64,000 nucleotides of DNA from Kribbella qitaiheensis (GCF_014217565.1 NZ_CP043661.1:1240001-1304000), one strand, 5' to 3'; positions 18,447-33,867 are shown, counted from the first letter of the stretch. Notes: a model not told the origin generated them from the sequence alone. Made by a program: numbers and translations.

Positions 18447-21400
18447 TTACCAGATCGTGTATGCGAACGTGGCTGTACCTACTGCCCCGCCACTGTCCGT
18501 TCCAGTCACTGTCGCCGTGTAATTCCCCTGGCGGGTCGGGGTGCCTGTCACCGCACCGGCTGCGCTGATCGACAAGCCTGCAGGGAGGCCTGTCGCGCGG
18601 AAGGTGATCGGTCGCCCCGAGCTCGAGGTGGCGCGGATCTGCAGCGGGAAGCTCGACCAGCCGACGAACCCGTACTGGCTGCCCGGGTTCTGCACGGTCA
18701 CCGTGCCGGTCGACGTCCCAGTCACAGTCAGGCTGTACGTCGCCTCGTGGCTGACCGAGCCGGTCCCCTTCACCGTCACCTGGTAGGTGCCGGCCGCGGT
18801 GGCCGCTGTCGTCGCCAGCGTGAGTGTCGACGAGCTACCCGATGTCACCGACGACGGTGAGAAGCTCGCAGTCGCACCCGAAGGCAGGCCGGTCGCGGAC
18901 AACTGCACAGACTGCGGGTCGCCGCTGCTGGTCGTCGTACCGACTGATGTCTGCACCGAACTGCCCGCGGCCACCGACCCAGATCCAGGGTTCAGCGCCA
19001 GGCTGAAGTCGCTGCCGGCCGGCGGGGCATCGCCGACTGCCAGGTTCCAGACCGCGTACGCCGTGGCATCGGCGGCGCGGTCGAGCACGGTCGAGTTGAT
19101 GTTGGCCGGGTACTTGTCGCACGCCGAGTGGTAGCAGGAGTCGTACGCCGAGTTCGCCGTACCGCCCCACTTCTGGGCCTGCGTCGTCGTCTTCCGTGCC
19201 GATGCACCGGCCGCTACCCCGCTGGTCGGGATGCCGGCGTCCTTGAACGAGGCGTCGTCGGAGCGGCCCACGCCCTCGACGTTCTCCTCCGGCTGCAACG
19301 AAAGGCCGTCGTAGAAGGCCTTCAGCACCTTGCCGGTGGTGGAGGTGATGTTGTTGATGAAGTAGCCCGCGTTCGGCGACGCGACCATGTCGAAGTTCAG
19401 GTAGGCCTTGATCTTCGAGCGGTCAGTGGAGGACAGCTGGCCGACGTAGTACTCCGAGCCGTTCAGCCCCTGCTCCTCGTCGGTCCACCAGCCGAAGCGG
19501 ACATGCTTGGCCAGCGACGGCTTGTCCTTGGCCAGCCGCAGCGCGACCTCGAGGATCGTCGCCGAGCCGGACCCGTTGTCGTTGCTGCCCGGACCGGCGC
19601 TGACGCTGTCCAGGTGCGCGCCGAGCATGATCACCTGGCTGGTGTCACCACCGGGGTAGTCCGCGGTCAGGTTGTCCGACGGGTACTGGCAGCTCGTGCA
19701 GCGCTGCTTGGCAACCGTGTAGCCGGCGTCGCGCAGCTTCTGCTCGATGTAGCTCACCGACGCCGTGTGCCCGGCGCTTCCCGCACGGCGGTTGCCGCCG
19801 TTGTTGTCAGCCGCCTGCTGCAGCGCGGCCAGGTGCGCCTTGACGTTGTTCACGTCGATGTCCGGTACGCCGGCGGGCGGGGCGGACCCGCCGACGGTCA
19901 ACCGGTACGTCGCCGACTTGTCGACGTCCGTGCCGTCCCCAGTGATCTTGACGTCGTACGCGCCCTCCGGAGTACTGGAGGTGGTCGCGATCCGTACCGT
20001 CGACGAGTTACCCGACTGCACCGAGCTCGGGTCGAACGTGGCGGTCGCGCCGGTCGGCAGACCGGTCGCGGTGAAACGGACGGTCTGTGCCGCGCCACTG
20101 CCGATCACGGTGTTGACCGTGGCGGTGGCGGACTCCCCCGGCTTGACCGATCCGTTCGCCGGCGACACCGAGATGGTGAAGTCGTTGCCGGTCGCGGCAC
20201 AAGTAGCTTCACCCGACTGGGGCCGGCACCGAGACGGCGTCCCAGGCACCCTTCACCTTGCCGTACAGGGCGCAGGTGCTGTCCAGGTTCTTCGCCGCGG
20301 TCAGCGTGGTCGAGCGCCACTTGCCGTACGACATGTTCGACGTCTTGCCGAGCATCGCGTTGTAGAACAGCTTGCCGGCCTCCTGGTGGCCGATGCCCGT
20401 CAGCGTGGTGTTGTTGCAGGTCGGGCTGTTCGGCTTACCGTTGCCGGGGTTGGTGCCCTCGGCAAGCAGGTAGAACCAGTGGTTCATCGGACCGGCCGAC
20501 GCGTGGATCTCGTTCGGCAGGCTGCTGGAGTTGCAGTCCGGGTGCCCGGAGACCTTGGAGGGCTGGTACATGTACCGGATCGGGCCGCTGCCGGTCAGGT
20601 TGATCGTCTCGCCGATCTCATAGTCCGGCGGGTCGTTCGGGTTGTTCAGGTAGAACTCGCTCAGCGTGCCCCAGATGTCGGCGACGGCTTCCTGCGACGG
20701 GTAGCCGGAGATGCCGCCGGGGGTGTACGCGTCCAGACCGTGGCCGTACTCGTGCGCGACCACGTCGGTCGCGGTGATCCAGTTGCGGGCATTGTTGTAC
20801 CCGAAGATCACGCCGTCGGAGTTGTACTGCGAACCCCAGTAGGCGTTGACGTCGCCGAGACCGACGAGCGCGTCGGCCCACTTGCCCTGGCCGTCGAGCC
20901 CGTTGCGCCCATACCAGTTCTTCAGCATGTCGTACTCGCCGGCCGCGACGTACATGACGTCGGTGCAGCCCGCTTCCTTGTCGGTCTTCGACGTGCTGCC
21001 CCAGACATCGTCGGTGCCGGAGTAGGTCGAACCGCTGGCGGAGTCGCCGCAGCGCAGGCTCGGCCGGGCCGGATCGGTCATCGTGTACGTCGAACCGGAC
21101 ATCGTCGTACCGATGGTCAGGTTCGAGCCGTTCCAGATCCCGGTACCGGTGCCGGCCGCGGTCTGCTCGATGGCATTCACCAGCTTGCCGGTACGGGCAT
21201 CGATGTAGACCTTCTGGCGGCTCAGTTCGCCGTGGTTGCGGCCTTGGACGATGGCCTCCCACGCGAGCACCGGCTTGGCGCCACCGGCGTACACGACCAG
21301 GGTCGGCTCACCCTTGACGGGCTGCGCCTGGTCGATCGCCTTCTTGGCCGCCTTCTTAGCGGCCGCCTTGCTGATCGTTGGCGTGCGGCCGACGGTGATG

Positions 21401-21759
21401 TCCTGCTGCTGGGCGACGTTGATGCTCTTGGCGTTGCCGTTGGCGTCGGTCGTCACGACGAAGTCGCCGCCGATCACCGGCAGGTCGTAGTACGAGCGCT
21501 GGTAGGGGACGTACTGCAGACCCCACGGCGTACTGATGTCCTGCTGGCGAATGAACTGGTCGCCGGGGCCGGCCTTGAGCTCGGCCGCGCGACCCTGGAC
21601 CAGGCGGTCGGCGGTCTTCACCGCGGCCACCCGTGGATCGGCAGGCGGTCCGGCCTGAGCTGTTGCTGCGGGCATCTTCATGGCGACCACCGCTGTCGCG
21701 GCGGCTGCCAGACTCACCATGCAGCCGGCCGCGACGATGCGCAGGGCTGTGCTCTTCAC
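18447..21759 (-). CDS. Secreted double protease: M4 metallopeptidase fused to M28 aminopeptidase, one-base frameshift
   Basis: 1,103 residues after removal of one base. It begins at GTG 21759 (GAGGAAA upstream) with a signal peptide (about 1-35), then FTP/PepSY propeptide and a thermolysin-like M4 domain: HEYGH at about 334-338 and the downstream glutamate in QEAVADIWG. At about residue 513 the frame breaks at the G run 20219-20222 (TGGGGCCGG). Continuing in the other frame are an Ig-like domain (about 520-600) and an M28 domain with all five zinc positions in pattern (GAHLDS, SNDNGSGSA, DEEQG, NFDMV, YHSACD, about 715-880). A second Ig-like repeat and a putative Ig C-terminal module follow. 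Such enzymes digest extracellular protein, an endoprotease joined to an aminopeptidase. A divergent LysR gene suggests snpA/snpR-like control. Confidence 0.85.
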
Positions 21760-21904
21760 AGAATTTCCTCACTGGGGGCGGGGCGGGCCCCCACCACCGG
21801 CCGGGGCTGCAGACCGACCGGCGGATGGTGGGGGCGAGGAGGCCTGGGATCCGCTGGGCAGGTGGATGAACTCCCGGCGTCCTCTGAAGGAAGACATTGG
21901 CACC

Positions 21905-21945
21905 TGCGAGTTATGGCTGTGATATCCCAACAGGGCATAACCTCG
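21905..21945. promoter_or_regulatory. LysR-type binding palindrome in the protease/LysR divergent region
   Basis: GTTATG (21910-21915) and CATAAC (21936-21941) form an interrupted palindrome a few bases before the LysR start, consistent with a LysR autoregulatory site. Regulatory meaning is inferred from symmetry and position. Confidence 0.45.
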
Positions 21946-21950
21946 TCGCT

Positions 21951-22925
21951 ATGGAGCTGGAACTACGCCATCTGCGAGTCGTCTGCCGGGTCTCCGAGAC
22001 CGGCAGTGTCTCCAAAGCGGCTGCCGCCCTGGGGGTCTCCCAGCCGTCGCTGACAGCCCAGTTGCACCGCATCGAGGAGGCCATCGGGGGCCCACTGTTC
22101 GACCGAGGCTCGTACGGCGTGACGCCAACTCCTCTCGGCCGGCATGTACTCCGCCGGGCTCGCGCGATGCTCGTGGACATGGACGACCTGCTCGGGAGCA
22201 GCCGGCGTTATACCGACGGGCCGAGAACGCTTCGGCTCGGTTCGTTGCGGACGGTCATGTTCGGCACCTGGATGGCCCGGATGGAAGACCTGATGCCGGA
22301 CCGCGAGTTCACTACCCAGGTCGACGTCTCGTCCGCGACGCTGACCGAGCTACTGGCCGCCGATGTGCTCGATGTGGTGATGATCGGGCGTTGCGACGAC
22401 GCCCACGCGCCGCCGTGCCCGCCCGGAGTCCGGGAGCAGACGATGGTCCACCCCGAGCCCTACGCTGTCGCGCTGCCGGTCGGTCACCGTCTCGCCGGCC
22501 GAACCGACATCTCGCTAACCGACCTGGCCGAGGACATCTGGATCTGTCCGCCGGCCGGCAAGGAGGACGGCGACCTTGCTTCGCTCCGGGACGCGTGCGA
22601 GCGGCTAGGGTTCACCCCGCAGTTCCGCTACTACAACCTCGACTCCATCGAGATCGAACAACTCATCGGCGCCGGCCGCGGCATCAGCCTCTGCGCGCCC
22701 ACCATGCGCGACATCCCCAGCTCGGTGATCCTGCCGCTGGTCGGGCACCACATCTCCTGGCGGCGGGTGCTGCGCTTCCGCCCCGAGAGCGCCAGCCAGG
22801 AGGACATCGACCTGATCCACAAAGCCTTCACCGACACCTATCGCACCACCATCGCCGAGAACGCCCTGCACCGCCCGTGGTGGGACTCCCACCCGGATAC
22901 CCACCCGACCGTCATCGACCCCTAA
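21951..22925 (+). CDS. LysR-family transcriptional regulator
   Basis: A 324-residue regulator. The winged HTH is at residues 1-60 (LRHLRVVCRVSETGSVSKAAAALGVSQ, then QLHRIEEAIGGPLFDR). The periplasmic-binding-like effector domain follows (about 90-300). ATG 21951 gives the canonical MELELRHLRV start; the upstream in-frame start would add an unrelated tail. It is divergent from the M4-M28 protease gene. In Streptomyces, LysR genes sit divergently beside neutral protease genes and activate them (snpR/snpA), so the same role is likely here. Its stop codon overlaps that of the convergent FHA gene. Confidence 0.88.
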   Translation: MELELRHLRVVCRVSETGSVSKAAAALGVSQPSLTAQLHRIEEAIGGPLFDRGSYGVTPTPLGRHVLRRARAMLVDMDDLLGSSRRYTDGPRTLRLGSLRTVMFGTWMARMEDLMPDREFTTQVDVSSATLTELLAADVLDVVMIGRCDDAHAPPCPPGVREQTMVHPEPYAVALPVGHRLAGRTDISLTDLAEDIWICPPAGKEDGDLASLRDACERLGFTPQFRYYNLDSIEIEQLIGAGRGISLCAPTMRDIPSSVILPLVGHHISWRRVLRFRPESASQEDIDLIHKAFTDTYRTTIAENALHRPWWDSHPDTHPTVIDP

Positions 22926-23464
22926 CGGGAATCCGGGCTGGTGAGAGTGAAGGGAATGGCGCCGAACTGAAGGCGATCGCCCGGACGCACCCGGGTCGGC
23001 CCGGTGATCCGGGTCCCGTTGACGTGGGTGCCGTTCATCGAGTTGAGGTCGCGCACCATCCAGCCGTCGCCGACATGGCGCAGCTCGGCGTGGAAGCGGG
23101 AGACCGAGACATCCGTGAGGCGCAGCGTGGCCCCGTCGCCTCGACCGACCCGCAGCGTCGGCGAACCTGGGAGCGGCAGCGCGAGTCCGGGCGCCGGAGC
23201 CGACGTACGGAGACTGCCTGTGAGCTGGTGCACCCGCGTGACCAGCTGGCGGAAGACCTGAACAACCTTCGGCTCGGGACCCTGCAGATCGCGAGTGGCG
23301 TGCGCGAGCTCGCTCCGGGTCTGGGCGCCGAGGACGAAGTTCATCCGCCGGATGAAGGTGTCATGTGACAGCCGGCCCGCGCCGGCGCCTTCCCGTAGGA
23401 TCGCCAACGCCCGATCCCGCTCGGCATCCGACGGCCGCGTCGCTTCCAGCCCCGTCGATGTCAT
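22922..23464 (-). CDS. DUF1707 + FHA domain protein
   Basis: About 180 residues. The N-terminal DUF1707 segment has its usual form (RPSDAERDRALAILREGAGAGRLSHDTF). The C-terminal FHA domain (about 105-180) shows the phosphothreonine-binding signature LRVGRGDGATLRL, VSVSRFHAELR, LNSMNGTHVNG. The FHA part recognises phospho-Thr peptides, so it likely acts downstream of Ser/Thr kinases. The ATG at 23464 begins the conserved DUF1707 segment; the ATG at 23494 is an alternative because no clear ribosome site distinguishes them. Confidence 0.85.
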   Translation of the reverse strand: MTSTGLEATRPSDAERDRALAILREGAGAGRLSHDTFIRRMNFVLGAQTRSELAHATRDLQGPEPKVVQVFRQLVTRVHQLTGSLRTSAPAPGLALPLPGSPTLRVGRGDGATLRLTDVSVSRFHAELRHVGDGWMVRDLNSMNGTHVNGTRITGPTRVRPGDRLQFGAIPFTLTSPDSR

Positions 23465-23522
23465 CTCCGAATTGTCAGCTCCCGCCCGGTTCACTGTCCA
23501 GCACGACCCGTACTACGCCCTG

Positions 23523-24596
23523 CTACCCCAGCACCTCGCCGAGGTCGAACTTCACCGGTTCCTCGAGCTGCTCGTAGGTGCAGGACTCCGGCGTACGGTC
23601 TTCGCGCCAGCGCACGAACTGGGCCGTATGGCGGAATCGCACGCCCTCCATGTGGTCGTACCGCACCTCGACGACGCGCTCCGGCCGCAGCGGCACGAAG
23701 CTGAGATCCTTCCCGGCCTGCCAGCGACTGCCCTCGGCGTTGCGAGGCGTCCGGTTGCCCTCTTCCTGCTTCGCCCAGGCCCACGGGTGATTGTCGAAGT
23801 CCGTGACGAGCTCCTGCATCTCCTCGAAGAGCTCCTCTCGGCGCGCCATCGGGAAGGCCCCGATCACACCGACGCTCGCGAGGACGCCGTCTGAGTTGAA
23901 CAGACCGAGCAGCAGTGAGCCGATCCGGTTCGGCCCACTCTTGTGCAGCCGGTAGCCCGCGACCACGCAGTCCGCAGTGCGTTCGTGCTTGATCTTGAAC
24001 ATGGTCCGCTTGTCCGGCTCGTACAAGCCGTCGAGTGGCTTGGCGATCACGCCGTCCAGGCCAGCACCCTCGAACTGGTGGAACCACTCCTTGGCGGTGT
24101 CCGGATCCGTCGTCGTACGGGTCAGGTGGATCGGCGCCTTGGCCGGCTTCAGCGCTTCCTCGAGCGCGGCCCGGCGCTCAGCGAGCGGTCGCTGCGTGTA
24201 GTCGATGTCACCGAGTGCGAGCAGGTCGAACGCCACGAACCGCACCGGGGTCGTTTCCGACAGCATCTTCACCCGCGAAGCCGCGGGGTGGATGCGCTGC
24301 TGAAGCATCTCGAAGTCGAGCCTGTCCCCCGACGGGCCGACCAGGATGATCTCGCCGTCGATGACGCAACGCTCGGGCAGGTTCGCCTTGATCGCCTCGA
24401 CCAGCTCCGGGAAGTACCGCGTCATCGGCTTCTCGTTCCGGCTGCCGATCTCGACCTCGTCGCCGTCGCGGAAGATTATCGAGCGGAATCCGTCCCATTT
24501 GGGCTCGAAACTGACGTCGCCGGCCGGGAACTGCTTGACCGCTTTCGCCAGCATCGGTGAAACCGGTGGCATCACAGGTAGCTGCATGTCCGCCAT
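23523..24596 (-). CDS. ATP-dependent DNA ligase (LigC-like)
   Basis: A 357-residue ligase core. The adenylated lysine is K33 in FEPKWDGFR. Motif III-like VAFDLLALG, motif IV DGVIAKPLDG and motif V MFKIKH follow, then an OB-fold C-terminal domain. There is no polymerase or nuclease domain, so it resembles mycobacterial LigC rather than LigD; such enzymes work in nick sealing or base-excision repair. ATG 24596 is used; ATG 24587 is close and possible. It is divergent from a conserved hypothetical gene. A second ATP-dependent ligase of another subfamily lies at 47096-48061. Confidence 0.88.
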   Translation of the reverse strand: MADMQLPVMPPVSPMLAKAVKQFPAGDVSFEPKWDGFRSIIFRDGDEVEIGSRNEKPMTRYFPELVEAIKANLPERCVIDGEIILVGPSGDRLDFEMLQQRIHPAASRVKMLSETTPVRFVAFDLLALGDIDYTQRPLAERRAALEEALKPAKAPIHLTRTTTDPDTAKEWFHQFEGAGLDGVIAKPLDGLYEPDKRTMFKIKHERTADCVVAGYRLHKSGPNRIGSLLLGLFNSDGVLASVGVIGAFPMARREELFEEMQELVTDFDNHPWAWAKQEEGNRTPRNAEGSRWQAGKDLSFVPLRPERVVEVRYDHMEGVRFRHTAQFVRWREDRTPESCTYEQLEEPVKFDLGEVLG

Positions 24597-24656
24597 TCTG
24601 CCCGCGCACGGGGCATCATGGAGGCATACCGACTGGTAGGACCGGAGGTACTCACG

Positions 24657-25157
24657 ATGTATGACGTCGTACTGCTCGTCGAACAGGAATTGACCGAGCC
24701 GGATGCCAAGCGTGTGGTCGACCTGCACCAGGACCTGCCCGAGGCCGTGAAGTACCACGTTCTCGTGCCGTGCCACAACGCCGAAGCCGGCGTCGAGGCG
24801 TCCCTGAGTGCCCTCGGCACCGCGGACCTGTACGGTTCCGGCCTCGCGAATCAACGCGAGGATCTCGCCGAGGCGCAGAAAGCCATCGACAGCGAAGCCA
24901 AGGACTGCACCGGACGGAGTGTGCAGCGCCTACAAGACCTCGGTCAGCAGGCCGAGGGAGGAATCTCGCACGACAGACCGATCGACGCCCTGACGTCGAC
25001 GGTGAAGAAGGTCGGCGGCCAGGAGGTCATCATCCTCACCCGGCCGCACATCGTGGCCGAGTTCTTCCACCTCGACTGGACCAACTCCGCCCGCCGGCAC
25101 CTGGGCGTGCCCGTGCTGCACCTGCTCGAATACGAGGAGCAGAAGGCCAAGAAATAG
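24657..25157 (+). CDS. Conserved hypothetical protein
   Basis: A 166-residue soluble protein with no named domain that can be stated firmly. The start at ATG 24657 has GGAGG eight bases upstream. The alternating hydrophobic strands (MYDVVLLVEQEL, KYHVLVPCHN, QEVIILTRPHIVAEFFHLDW, VPVLHLLEY) separated by helices suggest a Rossmann or USP-like alpha/beta fold. It is divergent from the LigC-like gene and separated from the rRNA operon by a strong two-way hairpin. Confidence 0.7.
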   Translation: MYDVVLLVEQELTEPDAKRVVDLHQDLPEAVKYHVLVPCHNAEAGVEASLSALGTADLYGSGLANQREDLAEAQKAIDSEAKDCTGRSVQRLQDLGQQAEGGISHDRPIDALTSTVKKVGGQEVIILTRPHIVAEFFHLDWTNSARRHLGVPVLHLLEYEEQKAKK

Positions 25158-25195
25158 CAATGTCCGGCTGAGCCCGGCCAATTGGTTGGGGGAAA

Positions 25196-25229
25196 TGTTA
25201 AGGGCCACCCGTGTGGGTGGCCCTTAACA
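25196..25229. terminator. Perfect 15-bp bidirectional terminator
   Basis: TGTTAAGGGCCACCC (25196-25210) and its exact complement (25215-25229) flank the loop GTGT. It stands between the end of the rRNA operon on the minus strand and the plus-strand hypothetical gene, so it can end both transcripts. Confidence 0.85.
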
Positions 25230-25237
25230 GTGTGAAT

Positions 25238-25357
25238 GTCCGGCGACGTCCTACTCTCCCACGACCTCCCGGTCGCAGTACCATCGGCGCTGAAGGGCTT
25301 AACTTCCAGGTTCGGAATGGAGACTGGGTGTTTCCCCGACGCTATGGTCACCGTAAC
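25238..25357 (-). rRNA. rrf: 5S ribosomal RNA
   Basis: On the minus strand the sequence reads GTTACGGTGACCATAGCG ... TCCGAACCTGGAAGTTAAG ... GGAGAGTAGGACGTCGCC, the actinobacterial 5S pattern, about 120 nt. It is last in the rRNA operon, about 160 nt after the 23S gene. The ends are estimated to within a few bases. Confidence 0.93.
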
Positions 25358-25516
25358 TCTATAGAAATATCGACCAACCACCTGCGGGTCACCATCAAGG
25401 GCCGTTCACGCACTTTCGTGTGTGTCTGGTCTTGTGGGCTGGGGGTTGACCGTATTCCGGGAACCGTATAGTGGACGCGATGCATAAACGCAGAGGTTTG
25501 TTGACCACACGTGGTG

Positions 25517-30646
<5,130 letters not shown>

Positions 30647-31292
30647 TCTATATATCAACCCACAAACCCGAAGACCTGTGAATGGATAGACTACTTTGAG
30701 TGATCCTTTGATATCTCAGAAACAATCAAACTGACTTGAATCATAATTTCTCAAAGGAATCCGAACACGAACAACAGACAACCCCACACCCAAAATCCCG
30801 AAGGGACCAGGGCGGATCAGGATCATCCAATGCCGTGAAACGGGTTAATGCTAAATTTCGGCATTGACTTTCGGCACGCTGTTGAGTTCTCAAGAATCGG
30901 ACGCACACCGCGCCCAAACACTCTCGTGTCAAGCTCCGGGGCAACCCGCCAAACATTACTGTTTCATCCAGGGCCAGTCAAATCAGCCACTTTCCGACAC
31001 AGCCACCCCGCGTCTCAGCAACCGAAGCCCCACCACAGGCGCGATTCGGCTACAAGAACCTTCAGGGAGTCCGAAGCGACCGGCCGCTTCCGCGTCCCGC
31101 ACTCGCTCCAACAAGAAGAACATTACTGACAATCGCGGTGAAGATGCAAATCGAGGTCGGCACCTTGGCCGAACCCTTGCAAAGCACCTCTGGCGAGCCT
31201 GCCGTTGTCCCTCTCGTCACACCAGTCCCCCGCGTCTCCGCCGGTTCCCTCCACCATGGTCCCTCGCGACACAAGAGCCGCGAAGAGTTGCA
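30647..31292 (-). promoter_or_regulatory. rRNA operon leader and promoter region
   Basis: A non-coding region upstream of the 16S gene. On the minus strand a sigma-70-type promoter candidate has TTGACT at 30981-30976 and TAATGT at 30958-30953 with exactly 17 bp between. A second TTGACA lies nearer the gene (about 30930). The leader contains TTGAGAACTCAAC (30893-30881), the conserved actinobacterial pre-16S antitermination/processing element. The rest is AT-richer leader that is removed during maturation. No protein gene is seen. Confidence 0.6.
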
Positions 31293-31322
31293 GATGGGCG
31301 GGGAGCAAGCTCCCCGCCCATC
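31293..31322 (-). terminator. Perfect 14-bp hairpin insulating the rRNA promoter
   Basis: GATGGGCGGGGAGC (31293-31306) and its exact complement (31309-31322) are separated by AA. It lies between the serine hydrolase stop (31439) and the rRNA promoter, both on the minus strand, so it likely ends the hydrolase transcript before the rRNA operon. Confidence 0.7.
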
Positions 31323-31438
31323 GAGTACCGCATCGTCCAGCAGACGCCTCTCGGCGAGTGGCCGCTCGTAGCGGCTGAGTGTGAGGCCCGGGGGTCTTGT
31401 ACTGAACGACACCTGACATAACCGAGCCCTACCGCCGG

Positions 31439-32765
31439 CTATTCCCGCCTACAGCGGATCTCCTCGCCGTTCTGCACGAACACCACTCCGCCGTCGTCGT
31501 CGAACCGCAGCTCGGTATCCGCCGTCCGCGCACCGAGCCGGTCGGGTGCCGTCGCCCGGAACGGCATCGGCGACTGTCCGTCGAACGTCACCGGGAACCC
31601 GACCGCGGCTTGCTCCACCTTGAACCTGAGGTTCTCCCGCAGCCGGTACGTGCCAACCCGGCCGGCCATAACCGCATCGTCGGGAACGACCCGCTCCTCG
31701 AGCTCTGTGGGATAGTCCTTCCACCCATGCGCCTCGGCGATCCTGACGAAGGCCTTCTCCACAACCCAGCTCCCGCTGTCGCCGTTCGTCATCACCGCCG
31801 CGCCCTGTCCGGTATCCCGGTACGCCATCAGGTGGCACCTGAATCCCTCGTTCGACCCGCTGTGCCCGTAGATGCGCCCGCCATCACCCAGGAACAGGCC
31901 GAGTCCGAGCGCATCGAGCCCGCCTATCCGTTCCGACGACGAGATTTGCGGGGTGAGGACCTCGCGGGCGAGTTCCGCGGACAACGGTGCGCCGTCCATC
32001 CCGTCGTACGAGTTCTTGACGGGCCTGGGCGAAGGTGACCAGGTCGCTAGGGGTTGTCCAGAGGCCGGCAGCAGCCAGCTCGGGGTAGCTGTGCCAGCGA
32101 CCTTCGATCGGCTGGCCTACTCCGTTGTGCGCGACCGCTGCCTGGCTGTGGCGGTCCTCTGGGAGCGGTTGGGCGTAGTCACTGTCGGCCATGCCCAGCG
32201 GAGCCAGTACGAGCTCCTGCAGCAGCTGGCGAAACGGCCTACCAGTGACGTCCTCTAAGAGTTGCTGCACGACGACGGTGCCTCCGCCGGAGTACCGGAA
32301 TTGGGTGCCAGGCACGGTGTCGACTCGTACGCCGAAGTTGGTCGCCGGTGGTACGCCGTCCAGGATCTGCCTGGCGGTCGGGAGCTTCTCGCCATACGGG
32401 TATCCAGGGAATCCGTGCACGGTCAGGCCGGCGCTGTGGCTGACCAGGTGCCGCAGGGTGACGACTGGTTGCCAGTCACCTGTCTGCGGGACTTGCCACG
32501 ACTTGAGTCGGCGGTTCACGTCCTCGTCGAGGTCGAGCACGCCCTGATCGACCAGGCGCAGCATCGCGAACACGGCAATCGGTTTGCTGATCGAGCATGC
32601 CTGGAACAACGTCCGGTCCGTCACCGGATCGGCCCGGCCCGCTTCCACCCACCCGGCGGATCCACGGTCGACGATCTCGCCGCCCTCGATCACCGCCCAG
32701 CTGATCCCCGGCACCTGGAACTCCGCGAGATCGGCCTCGATGTCAGCCCGTACTACGTTCGTCAC
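31439..32765 (-). CDS. Beta-lactamase-family serine hydrolase, one-base frameshift
   Basis: A class C-like penicillin-binding/beta-lactamase fold protein, 441 residues after correction. The nucleophile motif SISK is at 58-61, the tyrosine motif YSG at about 158-160, and a late HSG (YGHSGSNEGF) replaces KTG. A C-terminal beta-domain (GTYRLRENLRFKVE ...) follows. It has no signal peptide, so it is probably a cytoplasmic esterase or D-peptidase rather than a true beta-lactamase. The frame is broken at 32021-32023 (GGG on plus, CAGGCCCG on minus); deleting one base gives QAVKNSYDGM and a clean continuation. It is transcribed toward the rRNA operon behind a strong hairpin. Confidence 0.82.
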
Positions 32766-32816
32766 GCCGTCGCCCTCCGGTCGGATACCTCGACCTAACC
32801 ACGGCGGAGGTCCAGC

Positions 32817-32856
32817 TACTACGGCTGCGGATGCCCTCGGCTCCGCAGCCGTAGTA
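32817..32856 (-). terminator. Perfect 15-bp hairpin terminator
   Basis: TACTACGGCTGCGGA (32817-32831) pairs exactly with 32842-32856 around a 10-nt loop. It follows the stop of the minus-strand small membrane protein gene (32876) by about 20 bases. Confidence 0.75.
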
Positions 32857-32875
32857 CCGGGTGATTCGGGCGGGA

Positions 32876-33103
32876 CTACTTGGACGGTTGCGGTGCCGAG
32901 CAGTCGATCTTCGGGTTCGCACCGATGTAGTTCAGCGGCCCGGCGACGATGGTGACCAAAGTTGTCCCCACCTTCGCGCAGGTCGCGTCCGAGCCGCCGA
33001 AGTAATTACGTTGCGCGGCTGCGGCAAGACCGATCAGCAACCACACGACAACGATGACCGTAATGACGCGAGAACCGGTCGTAGATGCGCTACGAGTGCG
33101 CAT
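32876..33103 (-). CDS. Small single-pass membrane protein
   Basis: 75 residues. A perfect AGGAGG lies five bases before ATG 33103. After a basic N-terminus (MRTRSASTTGSR) comes one hydrophobic helix VITVIVVVWLLIGLAAAA, then an external segment with two Cys (ATCAKVGTTL, KIDCSAPQPSK). It resembles a family of short actinobacterial hypothetical membrane proteins with the YFGGSDATC pattern. Function is unknown. A long overlapping frame upstream in the same frame is not used because the ribosome site fixes the start. Confidence 0.7.
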   Translation of the reverse strand: MRTRSASTTGSRVITVIVVVWLLIGLAAAAQRNYFGGSDATCAKVGTTLVTIVAGPLNYIGANPKIDCSAPQPSK

Positions 33104-33256
33104 GTCCACCTCCTGAATACGACGCAACCCCGTGTGACCACAATCAGGTGCCCTTCCCTGACGCAGCGAAAACGGTGCGGCCGCCTGTCGATCCGACCGG
33201 CGGTCGTTCGTCAACGAAATGAGCGCCCAAAAGGAGCGCCGGAGAAGGGAAGCACG

Positions 33257-33580
33257 ATGAGCAAGTACCTGTACCTGTACCGCGGTCCGGCCACAGCGAT
33301 GGAGGACTTCACCCCCGAGCAGGGTGAGGAACAGATGAAGGCGTGGACGGACTGGATGGGCAAGGCCGCGGCCTCGATCGTGGACCAGGGCAACCCGCTG
33401 GTACCGCGCGCCTCGGTTCGCGATGACGGCGGATCGGCCGAACCGAGCGACCAGAACGGCTACACGATCGTGGCGGCCGACGACCTGGCTGCCGCCCGGG
33501 CCCTGCTCGACGGCCACCCCTTCCTGACCGAGGGAAAGGGCCGCTTCGCCGTCGAGATCTTCGAGGTCCTGCCGATGTGA
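33257..33580 (+). CDS. YCII-related (dimeric alpha-beta barrel) protein
   Basis: 107 residues with a GAGAAGGGA site before ATG 33257. The sequence pattern (YLYLYRGPA, EEQMKAWTDWMGK, GYTIVAADDLAAARALLDGHPFL, VEIFEVLPM) is that of the YCII/DGPF group, small ferredoxin-like proteins. In actinobacteria these sometimes assist ECF-type sigma factors, although no sigma factor gene is adjacent. Exact function is unknown. Confidence 0.8.
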   Translation: MSKYLYLYRGPATAMEDFTPEQGEEQMKAWTDWMGKAAASIVDQGNPLVPRASVRDDGGSAEPSDQNGYTIVAADDLAAARALLDGHPFLTEGKGRFAVEIFEVLPM

Positions 33581-33596
33581 GAGGCGCCGCGGAGGG

Positions 33597-33806
33597 TCAG
33601 ATCTCCGCGAACTCGTAGTACGGCTTGATCTTGGTGTTGACGAAGTTCCCGATGCTCGGGGCGGCCATCAGACCGGCGTACGTCGGCTGCGGCACGTCGA
33701 AGTACTGATAGACGCTGCCGTTGACGAACTCCACCTCGAGCGTTCGGCTGGAGGTGCTGTATCCGACCGAACGCACGCTTGCCGACTCCACCATCCGCCG
33801 CTTCAT
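33597..33806 (-). CDS. KTSC domain protein
   Basis: 69 residues, wholly one KTSC domain: SVGYSTSSRTLEVEFVNGSVYQYFDVP then SIGNFVNTKIKPYYEF. KTSC domains are short RNA- or nucleic-acid-linked modules often found alone or beside lysyl-tRNA synthetase-like genes. Here it stands in a run of small genes. Its product is likely cytoplasmic; the biochemical role is unknown. Confidence 0.85.
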   Translation of the reverse strand: MKRRMVESASVRSVGYSTSSRTLEVEFVNGSVYQYFDVPQPTYAGLMAAPSIGNFVNTKIKPYYEFAEI

Positions 33807-33867
33807 GAAGCCAGCCTTTCACCGCCTCCTCCATCAGGCCGTACTACGCGCGCCGCGCGCCCGCCGC

